Assembly: GCA_013396915.1 (NCBI GenBank)
Contig: VWZL01000597.1
Location: forward strand, 253,963 to 317,962
Length of the DNA stretch: 64,000 bases
Direction of reading: 5' to 3'
From: Stercorarius parasiticus
Taxonomy: Eukaryota; Chordata; Aves; Charadriiformes; Stercorariidae
Part shown: positions 34,086 through 48,289 of the stretch, piece after piece
Layout: each line of letters starts with the position of its first letter
Numbering within the stretch: the stretch's first letter is position 1
Made by a program: the position numbers and the translations under genes
Notes under the pieces: model-generated
The model's input: the letters and a program-made list of their open reading frames with translations, nothing else
The model's database searches: none
Told to the model about the DNA's origin: nothing

Positions 34086-37000
34086 ATGCACAGAAAATAC
34101 CAGGAAAGTAACTTAATTTACAGCATTTTACAGTTCACTTAAAGGATCCTGTGTTTCTTCGCCCAGATCTGTTAGCTATTTGGGTAGGTCCCAAACAAAC
34201 ATACGTCCCTGTAATTAGCTACTTCATTCTTAGATGTGTTTTCCATTAAATGTAAATTTCAGGACAAAATAAACTGTGTTTTCAAACAAATTAACATTTG
34301 TATAGCAAATACTTTCATGATTATACTTTAATGTATGCCTATTGTAGAGTCAATTTTCTGCTTTAAAAGCCTTAAAACACTAGGTAAAAGTTCCCAACTA
34401 CGAAGAAGTAGTTTATTAGACAGTCGAGACCTCTTCTTATTTTGCATGAATAGAACTGAATTTTGTCTACATTTCTCCTTAATGGCTTATTTTAGAACTG
34501 TCCTGTAATTAAATGCTTGTTCATGCTGAGCAATATAAAAGCCTTAACTAAAAAGGCAGAACCTCTCCCTTGACAATATGATGTAAAAAGCTTCTGTTGT
34601 TGAAGAATGCTCCCTTTTAAATGCAATATGTAGAAATTGTTCTTTCTTGTCTTTCTAAAAGCCTCCTTTTTAGTGTCCACTATCTATGGAAGCACTGACC
34701 ATTGTGCAGAGACTCAGCACAAGCCTGCAATACAGAGCTTCGAGACATAAGTGGGTTTACATGCCCCACCACTGGGACCTGCTGTTTTCCACTTGAGACC
34801 TGACTCCCAAGCGCTTGTGTTCAGCACCTACCAGATTGCTGAAAGTGGCCCTGTCTGGTGGGTGGTCTGTAGTGTTCTGCCCTTTTCTCTCCATGGGAAT
34901 TTGTAGGACAAAATATCTCTCTTCAAAATACATGTAATATATGTTTACTCACCCCGGATATTCGTCAAAGAAAAAGGGTGGACGAATCAGTAGTTATTTT
35001 AAAAACACTCTGTCTTTGTCTCTGAGCAGCTTTAAATATACAAAAAGAATTGAAGGTTTCCCTGAAATTTCTACCAGTGTTTGCCAGAGCGGTAAATGCT
35101 GCCAAGCAGCACCATCCCTGTGATCTGTAAAGATAACTATTGGCTCTAGGCAGGCTCTCATCAATCAGACACTCCCCGGTTAGCACCCTTTTATCTGCAG
35201 TCACAAGAGTAACTGTTGGAAGTTTGCAGTGGATGCTTCATAGCACCAGTTGAAGTCTTGTTTGGGGAAATTAAAGCAAAACAAAATGTATTTGTATAAT
35301 CCCAATTTGGGGCAGGAGGATCATAGCCAAGATTGCAAGTGTAACTGGAAATGGGCCGAGCTTTTCAATTTATAGTGTATGTAGTTATTAAAGAGATTGA
35401 GAGAGGTTTCCATTACAATGAAGTAGTATTTTCATGGGAAAATAAGTGTTGGGTCCTAAATAGTGTTTTTGGAAGAATCAGCAGATGGAAACTGAAGCTA
35501 GACATATGCCAATTAAAAAAGATTAGACATACATCACAACTGCTGCAATAAATCCATAGTTCTCTGCCCTGAAATGCCTTTGAACTAAGCTTAAGTATCT
35601 TTTTGGAAGATTAACTTTAGCAAAATATGCGTTAAGCTTTAGTCAAATGTAAATAATTGCACTAGGTCTGAGAGTGATGCTTTTCCGCAAAGCCATTTGA
35701 TTAGATCTTCTGGGTAGCTGGCTCAGGATAGAGCACGACTGCCTCCAAGGGGGCTGGGAGCAGAGGTAAGGAGTTGTGGCATTAGGTAGACGTACGATTC
35801 TGAATGAAAAGCATGTTTCAGATTAGATTTGAGTAAAATGTGAATGGAAAATTGTGATGGGCCCCTGGGCGGTATTGTGTACGTGGAAATAGGTAATCGA
35901 AGAGCATTTTGTGGAGGCTGAGCAATGTACATATTGCACACCATGCAGAAATAGTGTTAGTACAGCTACCAGGCTAATTACCTACTGTGAGAACATCTTG
36001 AACATGATGGGAGATGGCAACATTGCAGCTTCACACTTGTGTAAGCTAATGCAGTCTCCAAAACAGGATGTTTCCCCATCAGCCGTTACTGATGAAGAGG
36101 GATCGCACTGTTCTAGAGACTCCTTTTCCCTTTACGAGTGATGGTAATTGAACAGCAGGCATTTGGAAGACACATAAGGAATTTTTACAGATTTATCTGT
36201 GAACCAGAGCATTTGCTCAACTCTTAACTTCCTCTGGTTATGTGTTCAGGCTGATTCAGAGCATACGTATGACTTACCTCTGTAATAGGGCGTAACCTCT
36301 GCTACCTCCTCACAACCTTTGATTTGACTGTTGCATCTGTAGATCCAAATGTGTCAAATATATCGCTGAACACTATTCACTGACAATTTATTGGTCTTCA
36401 TTCTGAAACCTGTGCTCAAGAAACCAACAGCGTAAATGTAATAAAGGATCTTAGGGTGTCTACTGGGGCAATTCAAATGCTTCTATGCTCACATGTAGCA
36501 GATAAGGTGCTGTGCCAACACCCATTGGTTTGTTTTTATAAAAATGTATTCTTGTGCTCTGAGCTACTTGTTATTGTCTTCAGTGCTGATAGTACAGGGA
36601 TAGAATGGCACATTTACTATAAATCAGCACATGGTACTGGCTTTCTGTTGAGAGAAATATTGTTTATTAGAGCAGCAGTTGGCAGCACTTACTGGCAACT
36701 TTTCTCATCTATTTAAGTGATAGATAGTAACAGCCTTACTGCATGGCCAGATGTATCTTTGGTCGTGTGCTGTATTGTTCTTCATATAGCAATAATGTGT
36801 GGTTTGAGACACTTATGAATGTGTTGAAGTCTACTATAAAAACCTAATTTCCCAATAGCTGAAGCATATAATTTCTTTTCAGGTTTGTTTCATTGATACT
36901 GAACAACTTGTGGGGATTAAGCCCTTGTAAAAAATGTACTGATGTTTTGTACAGAGAAATCTAATTTTACCCTGAGAATCCAAAAAGGCAAAGATACTAT

Positions 37001-40000
37001 CTTGATAACTCCCACCAACTTACTATTAGTGATGCACCAACTGAAAAGAATTATTTTTCTTCACAAACAGAGCAAGGTCTAACCAGGAGAAAGGAGACTT
37101 TTGTTGTCTTCCTTGTTCAGAAGATGGTGTTTGGCAATGCACGAAGAGTGTAGCAAAACAGAGGGTCAGCTCCAGGTTTGCAGTCCTAGCCCAGCATTTT
37201 GAACACAGGCCCAAATTTTTTGGCCACTTAAAGCTAGCTGTCCCCCAGTGGAGTTTGCATAAAGGTTTTTGCCTTAGTAATTTTTAAAAATATTTTTCTA
37301 AACTTCAATGTATAACATGTGTGTTACACTGAATTGGGGTCAGGAACACATGAAACATTATGATTTTCCTTGACACTGAGCGGGAAAAAAAAAAAGGTTG
37401 CTACCAAGTTTAAGAATCTGTCAAATACCTAATTTTCTGAAGAAAGCCCACAGGAATTATTAGCGTAACTGTGAGCTGAAGCTGAGCAATAAAACTTGAA
37501 TCCCAGTCAAAGCTAAATTATACCTGAAAGTGTTTTGTGATTATTTTTGCCTAGTTCTTTACTGCAGTGAAAGGCCAGTCACAAACTTGACCACACGGAT
37601 GAACCCTGGGTTCAGGGCCCAGTTATCATTCCTATTTCAAATCATAGTGGTGTCTTGGATGCTTTGTGTGCCAGTCAAATTCCTTGCTGGGAACACCTAC
37701 AAGTCAAGGGCTCTCCAGCTCATCTGCTGAGAGGCAGATTAGTTATAACTGCTTTACAAAGTAAGTGATGGTTAGTTGTGAAGAGCAGATTGCTGTATTC
37801 ATTTGAGTCTTGCCCCAGTAGTAATAATCATTCTAGTATTATTTTCCTTAGACAGTAAGTCAGGGATAGGCCTAATGGGAGAGTTTTCTGCCTTAAGGCT
37901 TCCTGTTCCTTGGGCAGTATATACTGCAGTACTGAGGAAAAGCATCTCTGCAGTCTTCAGGTCAAGAGAGCTAGATGCTGTATGACTTCCAGCCTAATGG
38001 CACTGAGGTCCAGGACATAAGGTCTATTCTTAGTTATGTCAGCAGTAACTAATAAGTGCAGGACAGATGTATGCGATTATTGCTTATTTATTGTATCGCC
38101 TTGGTGTCCTTATCTAAAACATTAAAACAAACTGGTTCTTGACAGCAGCAAGTAGTAGTGTCATAAGGAAAAAAGCACAAAAATATGCACCAAATAAGCC
38201 TAAGATTTTGCTCAAATGAGGAAAAAAAAGAAGGAAGCTCATTATTCTTTCACCAAGCAGCTGCTGTGATTGGTAATTAGGAAAAGAAATGAAAAGCCAT
38301 CAGTTCATTTCTGTACTTTGTTTTTAACGTACCAGTGGAGGAGCAGACACACCAGAGCCTGTGAGATATTTTTTGCTTGATCTTCAAAGGGCAGAGGAGT
38401 TCTCTGCTGAGCAAGGTAACGCTGATTCTAATAACAGGTGTGAACCTTGCAAATCTGTTGAGAACCTACTTATTTTCTCTTTAAATTATTTAGTTTTGGG
38501 ATACTCCCCCCCCAAAAAATCTAAAAGCTAATCTACTCACCTTATTCTCCTTCTTCATCCTGCAACATCATGCATGAGCATCAGACATGCTTGGCATTAT
38601 TGTGACTTTACTTAAAATGAAGCACATATTGAACTCAGCGATTTGTAGGACTGAGTTTACAAGGCTGTGCTGAGGGACAGAATAATACATAATCTCACTA
38701 GCCATGATCACAGGCACAAGTAACCAGTTCCATTAGTCTGGACTGCTAACGAACTGTATAGATGCTTGCATACTGCAACTAAAAGGATAGCATAATCTGT
38801 GACTAAATCATAGGACTGGAGGTCAGAAGTCTGATGACTTCACTTACTTGTGTCCTCACTTCTATTTGTAACCATGTCTTGCTTTACATCTCCCACTCAG
38901 TGCAGCACGATGGCTTCTGGAGGTATATATGTGGCTGAATGAGGCTGGCTTTATAAGCTCTCTCAAGGAATACCTCTGGCTTTGCAGGGTTTCAGCAGAG
39001 GCTTTTTTTGCAGTGCACTCACATTTGTATTTTCATTTGCCTGTCATCTGAAACATTTTCCAAACAGTTTGGGAGTTCCAGGACATCACTAGCAACATCC
39101 TTTTTTCCCTGTTCCTCTTCTTCTTTCAGTTCAGTTCTAGTATCTGAACAACCCTGACTTCAAATGCAGTTTTTGAGACTTCCCCCCCTTATAGCTTGGA
39201 ATTCTATTCTATTCTGCTAAATAGAATCAGGTGGAAAATATGCCATTGATTTCTTATACTGCTTTAATTGCCAGTAGGTGTGTGAAGGTGCAGAGAACAA
39301 AGAAAGAAAACTCTGTCCCGGAGACCTTACATGCCAAGAAGAGACCTGTCAGGGGAAGCTGAGAAACATGAGGTGGGGAAAAAATAGATGACAATTGCTG
39401 ATCACAATTTTGACATTGATCATCTATTCAAACTCCTTGGAGAACTCACAGTACAGTTGGTTTTGTTTCAACACCAGGACAGTAGGACCACTATCCTCAT
39501 TATACAGCTATTAGTATAAGGTGCAAGTTACAAAAATACTGGGCATCTGATGGAATAAACTTTTTTGTTGTCACTGATGTGTGTTGTTTCCCTCTCTCAT
39601 TCCCCATCCGCTGTAGGTGTAATCTCTAACTAGGCTTTGTGACTAGAGAGGAGGCCAGGGCATGTGCCACTTGCATGACTTTGGCAGAGACAGGTTCTAA
39701 TTGCTTGGATAACTGAGGAGGGAGTTAGGAGGGATGGTTAGTTTTTGTGGACAAGGTGAAAAGTCATTAGCAGATTTTCTGTGAACATTAATGATCATTA
39801 AAAGAGAGAATCAGTTGCATCCATTCACATCAAAGCGAGGACTGCTGGCTGTCGAAGACTGCATTGGTCTTGTGTAGGAGGGCTGATCTTTTTGGTTGAT
39901 TCACAAGTTTTGCTTTTAGATAAACTAAAGGCTTGAACAGAACCAGTTATCCATGTCATTATTTATATCCCAATGACCCTATGGCATATGTAACTGACTT

Positions 40001-41710
40001 CTGAACTGTGTATTTTCTTTTAAAAAAAATCATCTATGCTAACTAGAGATTGCAGATTGTGCAAGTTACAAGATAAGTAAAATAATGGAAGTTATTGAGC
40101 ACTGCTTTTAGCATGCAAATCTCTTTGGCCAAATTCATATCTACACTGACCCACCTGGTCTGTGCAAGGCAAAGGAGGGGCCTTAGCTCCCTGGAAGTGC
40201 TTGTAGCTCCTTGATATTCAAGTACACTCTGACAGATTATAACTCTTTCTTACCATTGCTATGGCTTGCTTTATTAGTGATGTGATCCATATCTCTCCGA
40301 CTTTTCTTGTATGAGAGAACTGGCTGGTGTTGGAGACAACTTTGACATCCCTCTGCCATGTAACAGCAGCCCTTTTCTAGGAAGTGTAGAGAGATGCAGC
40401 AGCATGAACAGAAGTTCAGAAAGCGTCATTGTAGAAACCGATACCTTTCCCTTTTTGATCCCTAAGAAGGAAGCCCTTTGAAGCCTGACTTTTGCATCCT
40501 TTATTACTTCTTCTCTGCAGTAAACACTGGATGGAAAATGAAACACAAGCCTTCAAGCCAACAGTACTAGAAGAGACTGGAAGCAGATGCTTATTTGGAA
40601 TTATTGGCAGCTGGACAGTAAAAAACGCATTAAAGTTAGGATTGAGTCTCCTTAACAATGCAAAGTCCTACTTTCACTAGACACTTGTATAAAGAAATTT
40701 TCACAGTGACACTATTGAATTTTCAGAGGACTCAGTCCAGTCCCATTTACAGATGTGAAAATGTGATGTGGGTGGAAATTACTGCAAGTGGACTGCAGCA
40801 TGCTTTCCTGCTTAGGCCGACAACATCTATGAGGTTTGCTTGCATGATGTTTGTTAGAGGCATGTGGTAAAAGCTTGTTTGGTCAGTATTCCATGCCTGT
40901 GAGATGAAGGAGAATAGCTAGCAAATCATCACCATTGAAACAGAGAATTAACTGACAAAGTTGGTTTGAGTCTGCATCAGCCACACACAACTCCCCAGAA
41001 ACGAGAGTGTGAGATTCTCTGCTGGCTGGTGGCAGTCCTTTGGGAGGAAGCAGCTATTAATGAAATTGTATTGCTTACTACTGTGTATCTTTTGTTTGGC
41101 ACGATGCTTTATTTGTGCCTCTTTTACAATCTCCCAGTCAGCCAAATTATGATCATGTCGAACTCTCAGTCATAAGCATTAAAGAAACTGAGGACTAGTA
41201 GAAATTAGGATAATTGTTTTCTGCAGTGGATCAGGAAAAGATTTTGTTATTTGAAGTACTGGTTGAGGTACAGAATTTTATGTTATTTTAAAGAAAAGCC
41301 TTTGCGATAGGTATAATCTGTTTCTTTGTATACATTATACATTCATATAACAGTGACATTTCTTATGTATGAATTGCCTGAAAATATGCTGATTATAACA
41401 GCATGTTTATCTGCAACAAAATATTGTTCTATGCCTGCGGGTTACACATTAAATGACTTAAATTAGAGAAGACAGATTAATCGGGAAGCTCATGCAGATT
41501 AACACCACAACATGGATGACACAGTAGTTATATGGTGCGGTGCTACTGTGAACCTCTTTCACAATCGTAGTCTCTCTGTTGCTGCTTTTACACCTCCAGT
41601 CTGATTATTGTGTTAGCAATTCTACAACAGGGGCAGAAGTCAGTGTTAATTCATGCCAGTATTTTGGAGTAGTTTGAAGCTATCATCTGAGTTATATATA
41701 GTAAGAACCA

Positions 41711-41790
41711 AATCCTGATTTCATTAAAATTGATGGCAAAATTCCCATTGACTTAAGTGGGACCTGAATTCTGATTCCAAATGGGAAATT
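41711..41790. repeat. Old interspersed repeat relic with CCCATTGACTTAAGTGGG core
   Basis: Core at 41744-41761 is a near-palindrome. It is flanked by AAATCCTGATTTCATTAAAATTGATGGC on the left and ACCTGAATTCTGATTCC on the right. This wording recurs in sauropsid genomes around the phrase CCCATTGACTTCAATGGG as I remember it; I cannot name the family. Confidence 0.5.
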
Positions 41791-44700
41791 AGTTGTCCTA
41801 AGTGTGTGTACTATAAATATGCAAAGCACCTCTGGATAACTCAAATGGCATAGGATTGCAAACAAAATACCTCTTCAATATGTCACAAAAATTACTTGAG
41901 TAATATACTTTCTAAATAACATCAGTTGATGACCTCTCTTTCAGAAGTGCTTGGTTGTTTTTTTTTCTTTCTACTGTATATTAGGTTAAATAACCTTGAT
42001 GTGATGACAATCCAATCACAATTCCTTCCAAATAAATGGCTTGAAAATACAAAGTATATTTAATCTCATTAAGGGTGACCACGTGGAAAAAAATTTAGCA
42101 TCCCATGTAATGAAGCTGTCAGTGATATCATATGGAGGGTAAATACCGCGAATCAATACAAGTTGTTCTGCTTGTCAGCATTCAGGAAACAAGTATGTTA
42201 AAACCTGGCAGTGAAACGTTAAAATATAGACAGAAATGAATTGAATTTTAAAACTATTAATTTCCCTGTCTTATAGTAACTTGATTTAGCTAGATTTGTA
42301 CCAAGCCTATTACTAGCTGCAGAGGGGAGAGCTATTGAACGGACACACAGAGTTTCACAGACTAACACAAATATGAACAAAACTGAAATTTCATTGAGGC
42401 ACTTAAACTTCACAGCTCCCCCAGAGTCAGTGGTAGACCTGCTCTCTTTTAGGTGCCTGTATTATATACAGAGTAATTATCAGCTGAGTTGTTCACATCC
42501 GTATATAGTACTCAAATGAAAAAGACCCATAAATGTGTCATCAAAAAAAGTCACCTAAGTTTTGTGGCATTAACTTTTGCAGCTTTGTTTCTGTAAAGTG
42601 AATTTCCTATCTTGCTACCCTTTGGCTTCATAGCTTGTTCTTGGGCAAAGTACAGAGTGATTTTCAACAGCAAAAGGAATGACATCAGATTTCAGTGCAG
42701 CATAAATACATTTCTCTGAGCTGAAAAAAACCCCAAACACAAACACTTGAATGACATCCTTGAAATAACTGTTCTTGGAATAACTGAACAGAAATAGCAA
42801 GATGAAATCAACAAGTAAATATTATGATCCCTATAGCTGGAGTCCTTTTCCCCCCAAAAAACCCGTTTCTTGCATCTTGTACATATAAAAAAGGTAAGTT
42901 GGATTTTTATCTTCATCTGCTGTTAATTAGATGTTAATCTCTACTCCCCTTCTCACTCGCCTGTTTTTTGCCAAATATCATATAGGATAATGAACTGCTC
43001 ATATTGATAAGTTGTAAGTCTGTAGTGTTAACTTACCTTCCGTATCCTCCTAGGACTGTAACTGTAAAAGCCACAGTTCAAAAAGTAAGAGCAGTTGAGA
43101 AAACAGGAGAGCTGGTTGATATTGCAGAGTGCCTTCTAATAAAAGCTGCAGAATCAGGACTGTGCCTGTCCCCTCAGATGCTCATTATATGTTTCTAGAT
43201 GACAAATTGCAAACCCACTATAACATTTTGCCCTTTAGTTTGAGGTACAAACAAAGGGCTATTTTACAAGTGTTTTGTCTGAGCTTGAATAAAAGTGTTA
43301 GTAAATAATCCTTTATTTTTAGGAGTGATCAATGCTTTCAGCTTTGGAGCAGCGTTTGTGTTATAATGACTATGGTTCAGTTTTGATGGCTAAGTCTTTG
43401 TACCCTATGCCAGCGTGATGCTTCTAAAAAATAAAAAAAAAATAATTAATGGGCGGGTAAAAACATGGAAGGGAGAATACAGCAGCTGAGACATTCTATT
43501 ATTTCTTTGCCATGGCGGGGGAAATAGATCAGGTCCACTAGAAAAGTAATTGTGATACTTTGCAGTTATATATTCAAAGGACTTTATAATCTTTACCTGA
43601 GCCTATTCACGGGGGAGAAGCTATCAGGAAGTAGGCTAAGATGAACTGGCATCTAACCACTGTCCAGCCCTACTGCACTGGAATGCTTTTCCACTGGATG
43701 GCATCTAGAAGCGTTGCCTGCTTCTACAACTGATCTGGACAAAGAGTGTGTAGGATCACCTGAGCCATCTGAATAGTTCTTTCCTTATCCATATCTTATC
43801 TTGAGACCTGTGTTATACCGACATAGCTGTATGGGTTTTCTCTGTAGAAAGACGACAGAAATAAGGCCACTTCTTGAAGTTTAAAAAAAAAAAAAAAGAG
43901 CAAGAAAGCAGAAAACCAAAGGCAGGGAGATATCTGAAAGATTCCCTTGGCATTTTTGCAGGGCCACTCCAGAAGGGACAAGACTTGAAAATCAGTAGGC
44001 GCAGGCTTGGCTTCAAATTCTGATATTCAGTAATGCCTCTGAGAGATGGGCCAGCTTATAACTAGCGACTGAACTGTGAGGCTTTCAGGATGTAGCTGGT
44101 AGACAGGTCTAGGCTTGAAGCCCACCCTGACTGGTATAAGCACATCCAAGGCAAAGTTGCATGCTGCAATGCAGCATTGGTAGAGATCACTGAAGTAACC
44201 CCAGACAGGCTGGGGTGGTGCAATGCTGTATAGCACAGGGCCCAAAAATAGCAGAAGCAAATGTGGTGCTGTGGCCCAAGACAGGTAAGCCTGCTGCAGT
44301 TAATTTAGAAGCAGCCAGTTTATCCATCAAGGCTGAGGGATCTCGGCGCCACGCTGCATTATGCACAGCAGGATAAACTGCCCACGTGGTAACCAAGATG
44401 CAGGTGTGCTGCGAGGGCTGCAGCGCTTCTCTGCCTCAGTAAGACCTTTAATTTTATCTAGACACAGTTCGTGCTGGTTTAACCACTTCTTTGCTGCAGT
44501 GGTTGTAACTGAATTCCTGTGAACACAATATATAGACAAATTCCAGTTGTTACAGTATGAATATCCAAGAGGAGAGATTACATTGCATTGGGACTCTATG
44601 CTGACACCTACACATACTCACAAACAGGGGTAGAACAGACTCAAAAAAATCACCACCCTTGTCACTAGTGGAGTTAATCATTCACAGATTTTGAGGTCTC

Positions 44701-47700
44701 TACCAGCCTGCTTTCTTCTTAAGAATTCTGAAAACACTTTCTGCACTTTAAGAATTTAGAGGTGATGACTTTGCTACCAATCTGCTGTCACTTGTCAAGC
44801 AAAGCCTGACAGCTACTTAGCTGCTATTAGCAGTACTATAAAGCAGCTAGGACAGCTGCTTACATACAAAAGAAAAGGCACAGATAAGTAGCAGGTAAAT
44901 TTCTTAATTAGAAATTTAAGATTGCGCTAGAAGGAAGTTGTACATTATGATGAACTTGTATGTCACTGTATGAGCTGTTGAACACACCTATATAAATCTC
45001 TTCATGGAGTACTTGACTTGATGGATCTACTATTGGTAAAAGTAATTTGAGATCCTTAATGGGCATCACAGGTATCCCATTCAATGGGAAACAGCATCAT
45101 TAGCACAACATACAGAATACCCAGACTTAGATGTCAAGTGATTTTACCAGCTATTATGAGTTATCAGTTCCAGAAAGCGCTTTAGGCATATTGTAGGAGT
45201 CTCCTGCCTATACAGTGGTATTGTCTAACTCTGCTTAGTGGGGAGGTCTGAGTGATTTGTTACCCTCAGTAGTAGGCTGCATGATTTAGACAAATTGGTC
45301 TCTGATTTTGAGAGAGGAGTATTTTTTTTTTTCCTCCCTGGTTGTCAGTTTATATACCTTTTTAAATGAACATATTTGTAGCCAGGCAATTATCATTTTG
45401 TCATTGTGGTTAAATGGAAAAGAGCATTATACACAAATGACAGCACTATGCATGTCTCACTGTTGCTGAAGCTAAACAATATGCTTTTCATCTCATAACC
45501 ATACCCATCTGTAATCTTCCCTTCCTTCCCCTGTCTCTAGAGCAACAGCAGCAGACCAGCTGCCTGCTCACATGTGCTCACATGCATATTATAAGGCATC
45601 TAACTTGTATTCAAATTATGAGATGATGTGCTACTTACAAAGCAGAGGATTCCTTGGGCTGAGGTATGCTGCAGTCTCTTGTGTAACTGGGGACAGCACA
45701 GCATCAAAAGCAAGTTTAGGTTGGATTTTTTTTTTAAATTTTTATGAGTAGTTATTTTACACTTGTGCCCTATTTATTCTTAGATGGCAGCATATCTGAA
45801 CAAAACCAAGCCATTAGCTAATCATAATCCTTTACAAAACTAGGAGGCTTGCAAACATGCACTTAATAGCTAAAGGACTTTCATCAAATGGAATAAGTTA
45901 GGAGCCAAACTAGAAATGCTTAGTCCCTATGAATTTTCACGGCTCTGACCTACGGAGCAGTGATCAAATGGCAGCAACACATGTAACATACCTGGTCTAA
46001 CTATAATTTAGCTAGTTTAGGCAATATAAAGTGATGACATCGTAGGAATAACTCCAGGCATTCCACAATGGTGTTTGAGCAGGTTGATGTCCGTTCCTTC
46101 TCTGGGAAGGTCCAGGAATGCTTCTACCCCATAACACTCCTTACTCAGCCTTACCTCCTGGCCTAGTGCTTGTGTGTCGGAAGGATGCGTGGTCTGGTAC
46201 GGAGATGCTGAAGGACCAAGCTCAGAGCAGTAGCACAACAGCTGCTAACACCGCTGTGATGCTTTTGGGTGCCAGACTGGTATTTCTGCACGCTGCTGTT
46301 CTGGGCTGTGCAGGCTGGTTTCTGAGAGCTACCTCAGTGGTGGAACCAGACTGGTGTGGCCCTCAGAGGAACAGAGCTTTTCACTAAATCTCTGAGTGGC
46401 AAATGAATTTTAAATTTATCAGAAAAATTCTCACTTATCCTAATATTTAGGAGCAGTTGGAGTGACATGGGCAGTGAGGTGATAGCCTTCCTTTTGACAC
46501 TTTGTCTTTTATCAAGTTCTCTTGGGAAATAAAAAATACAGGGAGGCAGAATTTATTAAAGCCAATGACAATTATAAATCAGTTCCCAAAGGGGTGAGGT
46601 ATGTGTAAATTAGTTCCCTGCTGTGTGTATGTCTTTTCTAATTCTTTTGAATCCAAGGGATGCAGGAGCTCTAAGGAATTGTATATATTTTCATGGTCAT
46701 CAAGAACGCTAGAGATAAATTACTTCTCCTCCTGTTATGAGTAATCACTTGAAATGAGAAAACCAGTCATTTCAACACTGGCCCTTTAAACCATGCAGTG
46801 TGGAATAGAGATGGGACATGAGAAAAGAGGTGTGGGCGTTCCTGACAAGGCCTGTACTAAATTAGAGCCAAGACTCTGAATGGGGAGCGCACAGATTGCC
46901 ATGTAATATTCTTTCTATCCAACATCCCATAAAGAAGTAAGACTGTTGGAGCTGTCATATTGTTTACACCTCTAGATCAGTATTGTGTTCAATAGCAAAT
47001 GGTATGCAAGAAAGGTACAAGAAATTGAGTATAACAGCTCAGCATGGAATAACCTGGATCAAGATGTTTACAACCCTTTAGCCTAGATCAGTTATGATTG
47101 GGTTTTTTTCACTCTGAGACATATGAACTAATTCTCCCTCCAAAACTGCTTTGAGAAGGAGATGGATTTCATTTTGTTATCTGTTTTGTAATGTGTGATG
47201 TTATCTGAGCATATATTTAGTTACAAGAACATCCAGAGCAGCATTTTACAATCCTTTTGAGCTTTTCCTCCAATCCCTTTTTTTTTTTGACCTTTCTAAT
47301 CAGTAGAGCTATTTACAACATGTGAGAGGAGTGTAAAAAACCACAACCCCTCCCCCCCAACAAAACCCTCAAAACAACAAAAAGGCATTGTGTACTAGAG
47401 AAAAATATGTTCTTGCAAGTTTTGTTTTTTAAATGAAATGTTCAAACAAGCTCCCATGACATTTGGAAAAATGTATAATCAGTTATGCTAAATTTCCCAA
47501 AGCTTTGGGATTCCTGTTCCTTTTATATTTGTGAATAACTCTCTCTCATCATAACGGAACAGCGTAGGTGAAGAGCCACAGACCCTTTATCCTCACCGCT
47601 TCCTCCCCACCTTTGGTAAATGCCAGGTGTATTTGTTTCATCTGCCTTGGAGAGAACGTCTCAGTCAAGCATATGGTCTAGTTGTAACACCACCAAGGCT

Positions 47701-47744
47701 CAGTCCCCGTCCTCTGAAGGTTACAGTCTTCCCTCCCTTCCTGT
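41791..47744. other. Intergenic, no gene recognised
   Basis: Apart from the relic at 42.4 kb, nothing supported. The 44.0-44.5 kb stretch is somewhat richer in G+C than its surroundings but shows no domain or splice-bounded exon. An A/C-rich low-complexity tract lies near 47335-47385. Confidence 0.6.
42395..42459. repeat. Old repeat relic with AGGCACTTAA...TTTTAGGTGCCT ends
   Basis: Imperfect inverted ends AGGCACTTAAAC and TTTTAGGTGCCT (10 of 12 match) enclose TTCACAGCTCCC...GTCAGTGG, which resembles the core of the relic at 41.7 kb. Probably the same old, non-autonomous family. Confidence 0.45.
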
Positions 47745-47875
47745 CTTTCCCACTCAAGGGCATCGAGGAAAATCACTTCCCTGTGTTTCTGTCATGTCCC
47801 AGGCATTTGGCAGAGCTGGGAATGGACCCAGATTTCCTAACACCAAGTGCAGTGTTCTCCCCGCTGCTTTATGTT
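47745..47875. repeat. MIR-like SINE relic
   Basis: GGCAGAGCTGGGAATGGACC followed by CAGATTTCCTAACACC and CAGTGTTCT resembles the MIR segment GGCAGAGCTGGGATTCGAACCCAGGTCT...CTAACCAC read on this strand. MIR copies in birds are few and very old. Confidence 0.5.
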
Positions 47876-48289
47876 CTGCATAGCATGCGATGTGAACGGG
47901 CCTTTAGTTTACTTTGCACAGTTGTTAACTCTGCAATCAACTTAGTGAGTGGAATGCGCTTGCTGAATTTGTGTATTAGCTTATTTCAGCCTTCTATAGA
48001 TAAGTTTGTGTAATGAAAACTCAATACAATTTTAATGGTTTAAAAAAACCCAACCAGACAACAAGCCAACCCTTTCATCAGCAGATCATTATCTCATTGC
48101 AGGCAGGTCATGCCAGGGTGTTACTGGCCCAGAATCTAAACAGCATCTAACCAGGAGCAGGCATTCTTCATACACGAATCCCAGAATGAGCCATTGCATT
48201 ATGTAAGATCTATGAATTATTCATCAGCTCTGATTTAACATTCATCCTGCCACTGAGGCTAAAGCCAGCCATATATTTGCTGGTAAAAA

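Larger units (their letters stand above)
29166..41700. other. Intergenic, no gene recognised
   Basis: 12.5 kb of AT-rich sequence without a credible exon, RNA gene or recent transposon. It contains an 18-bp palindrome (29631-29648) and an A/C-rich low-complexity tract (about 33990-34085). Weak MIR-like wording near 38.0 and 38.8 kb is not called. Confidence 0.65.

Noticed and set aside
38810..38880. Possible CR1 or MIR piece (ATCATAGGACTGGAGGTCAG)
   Set aside because: Only about 20 bases resemble the consensus and the flanks do not continue the match.
44000..44540. Slightly GC-richer block with overlapping short frames
   Set aside because: No domain, no CpG enrichment, no splice-bounded exon and no repeat recognised.
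46118..46387. 89-codon plus-strand frame
   Set aside because: No conserved motifs and no supporting context; considered chance.
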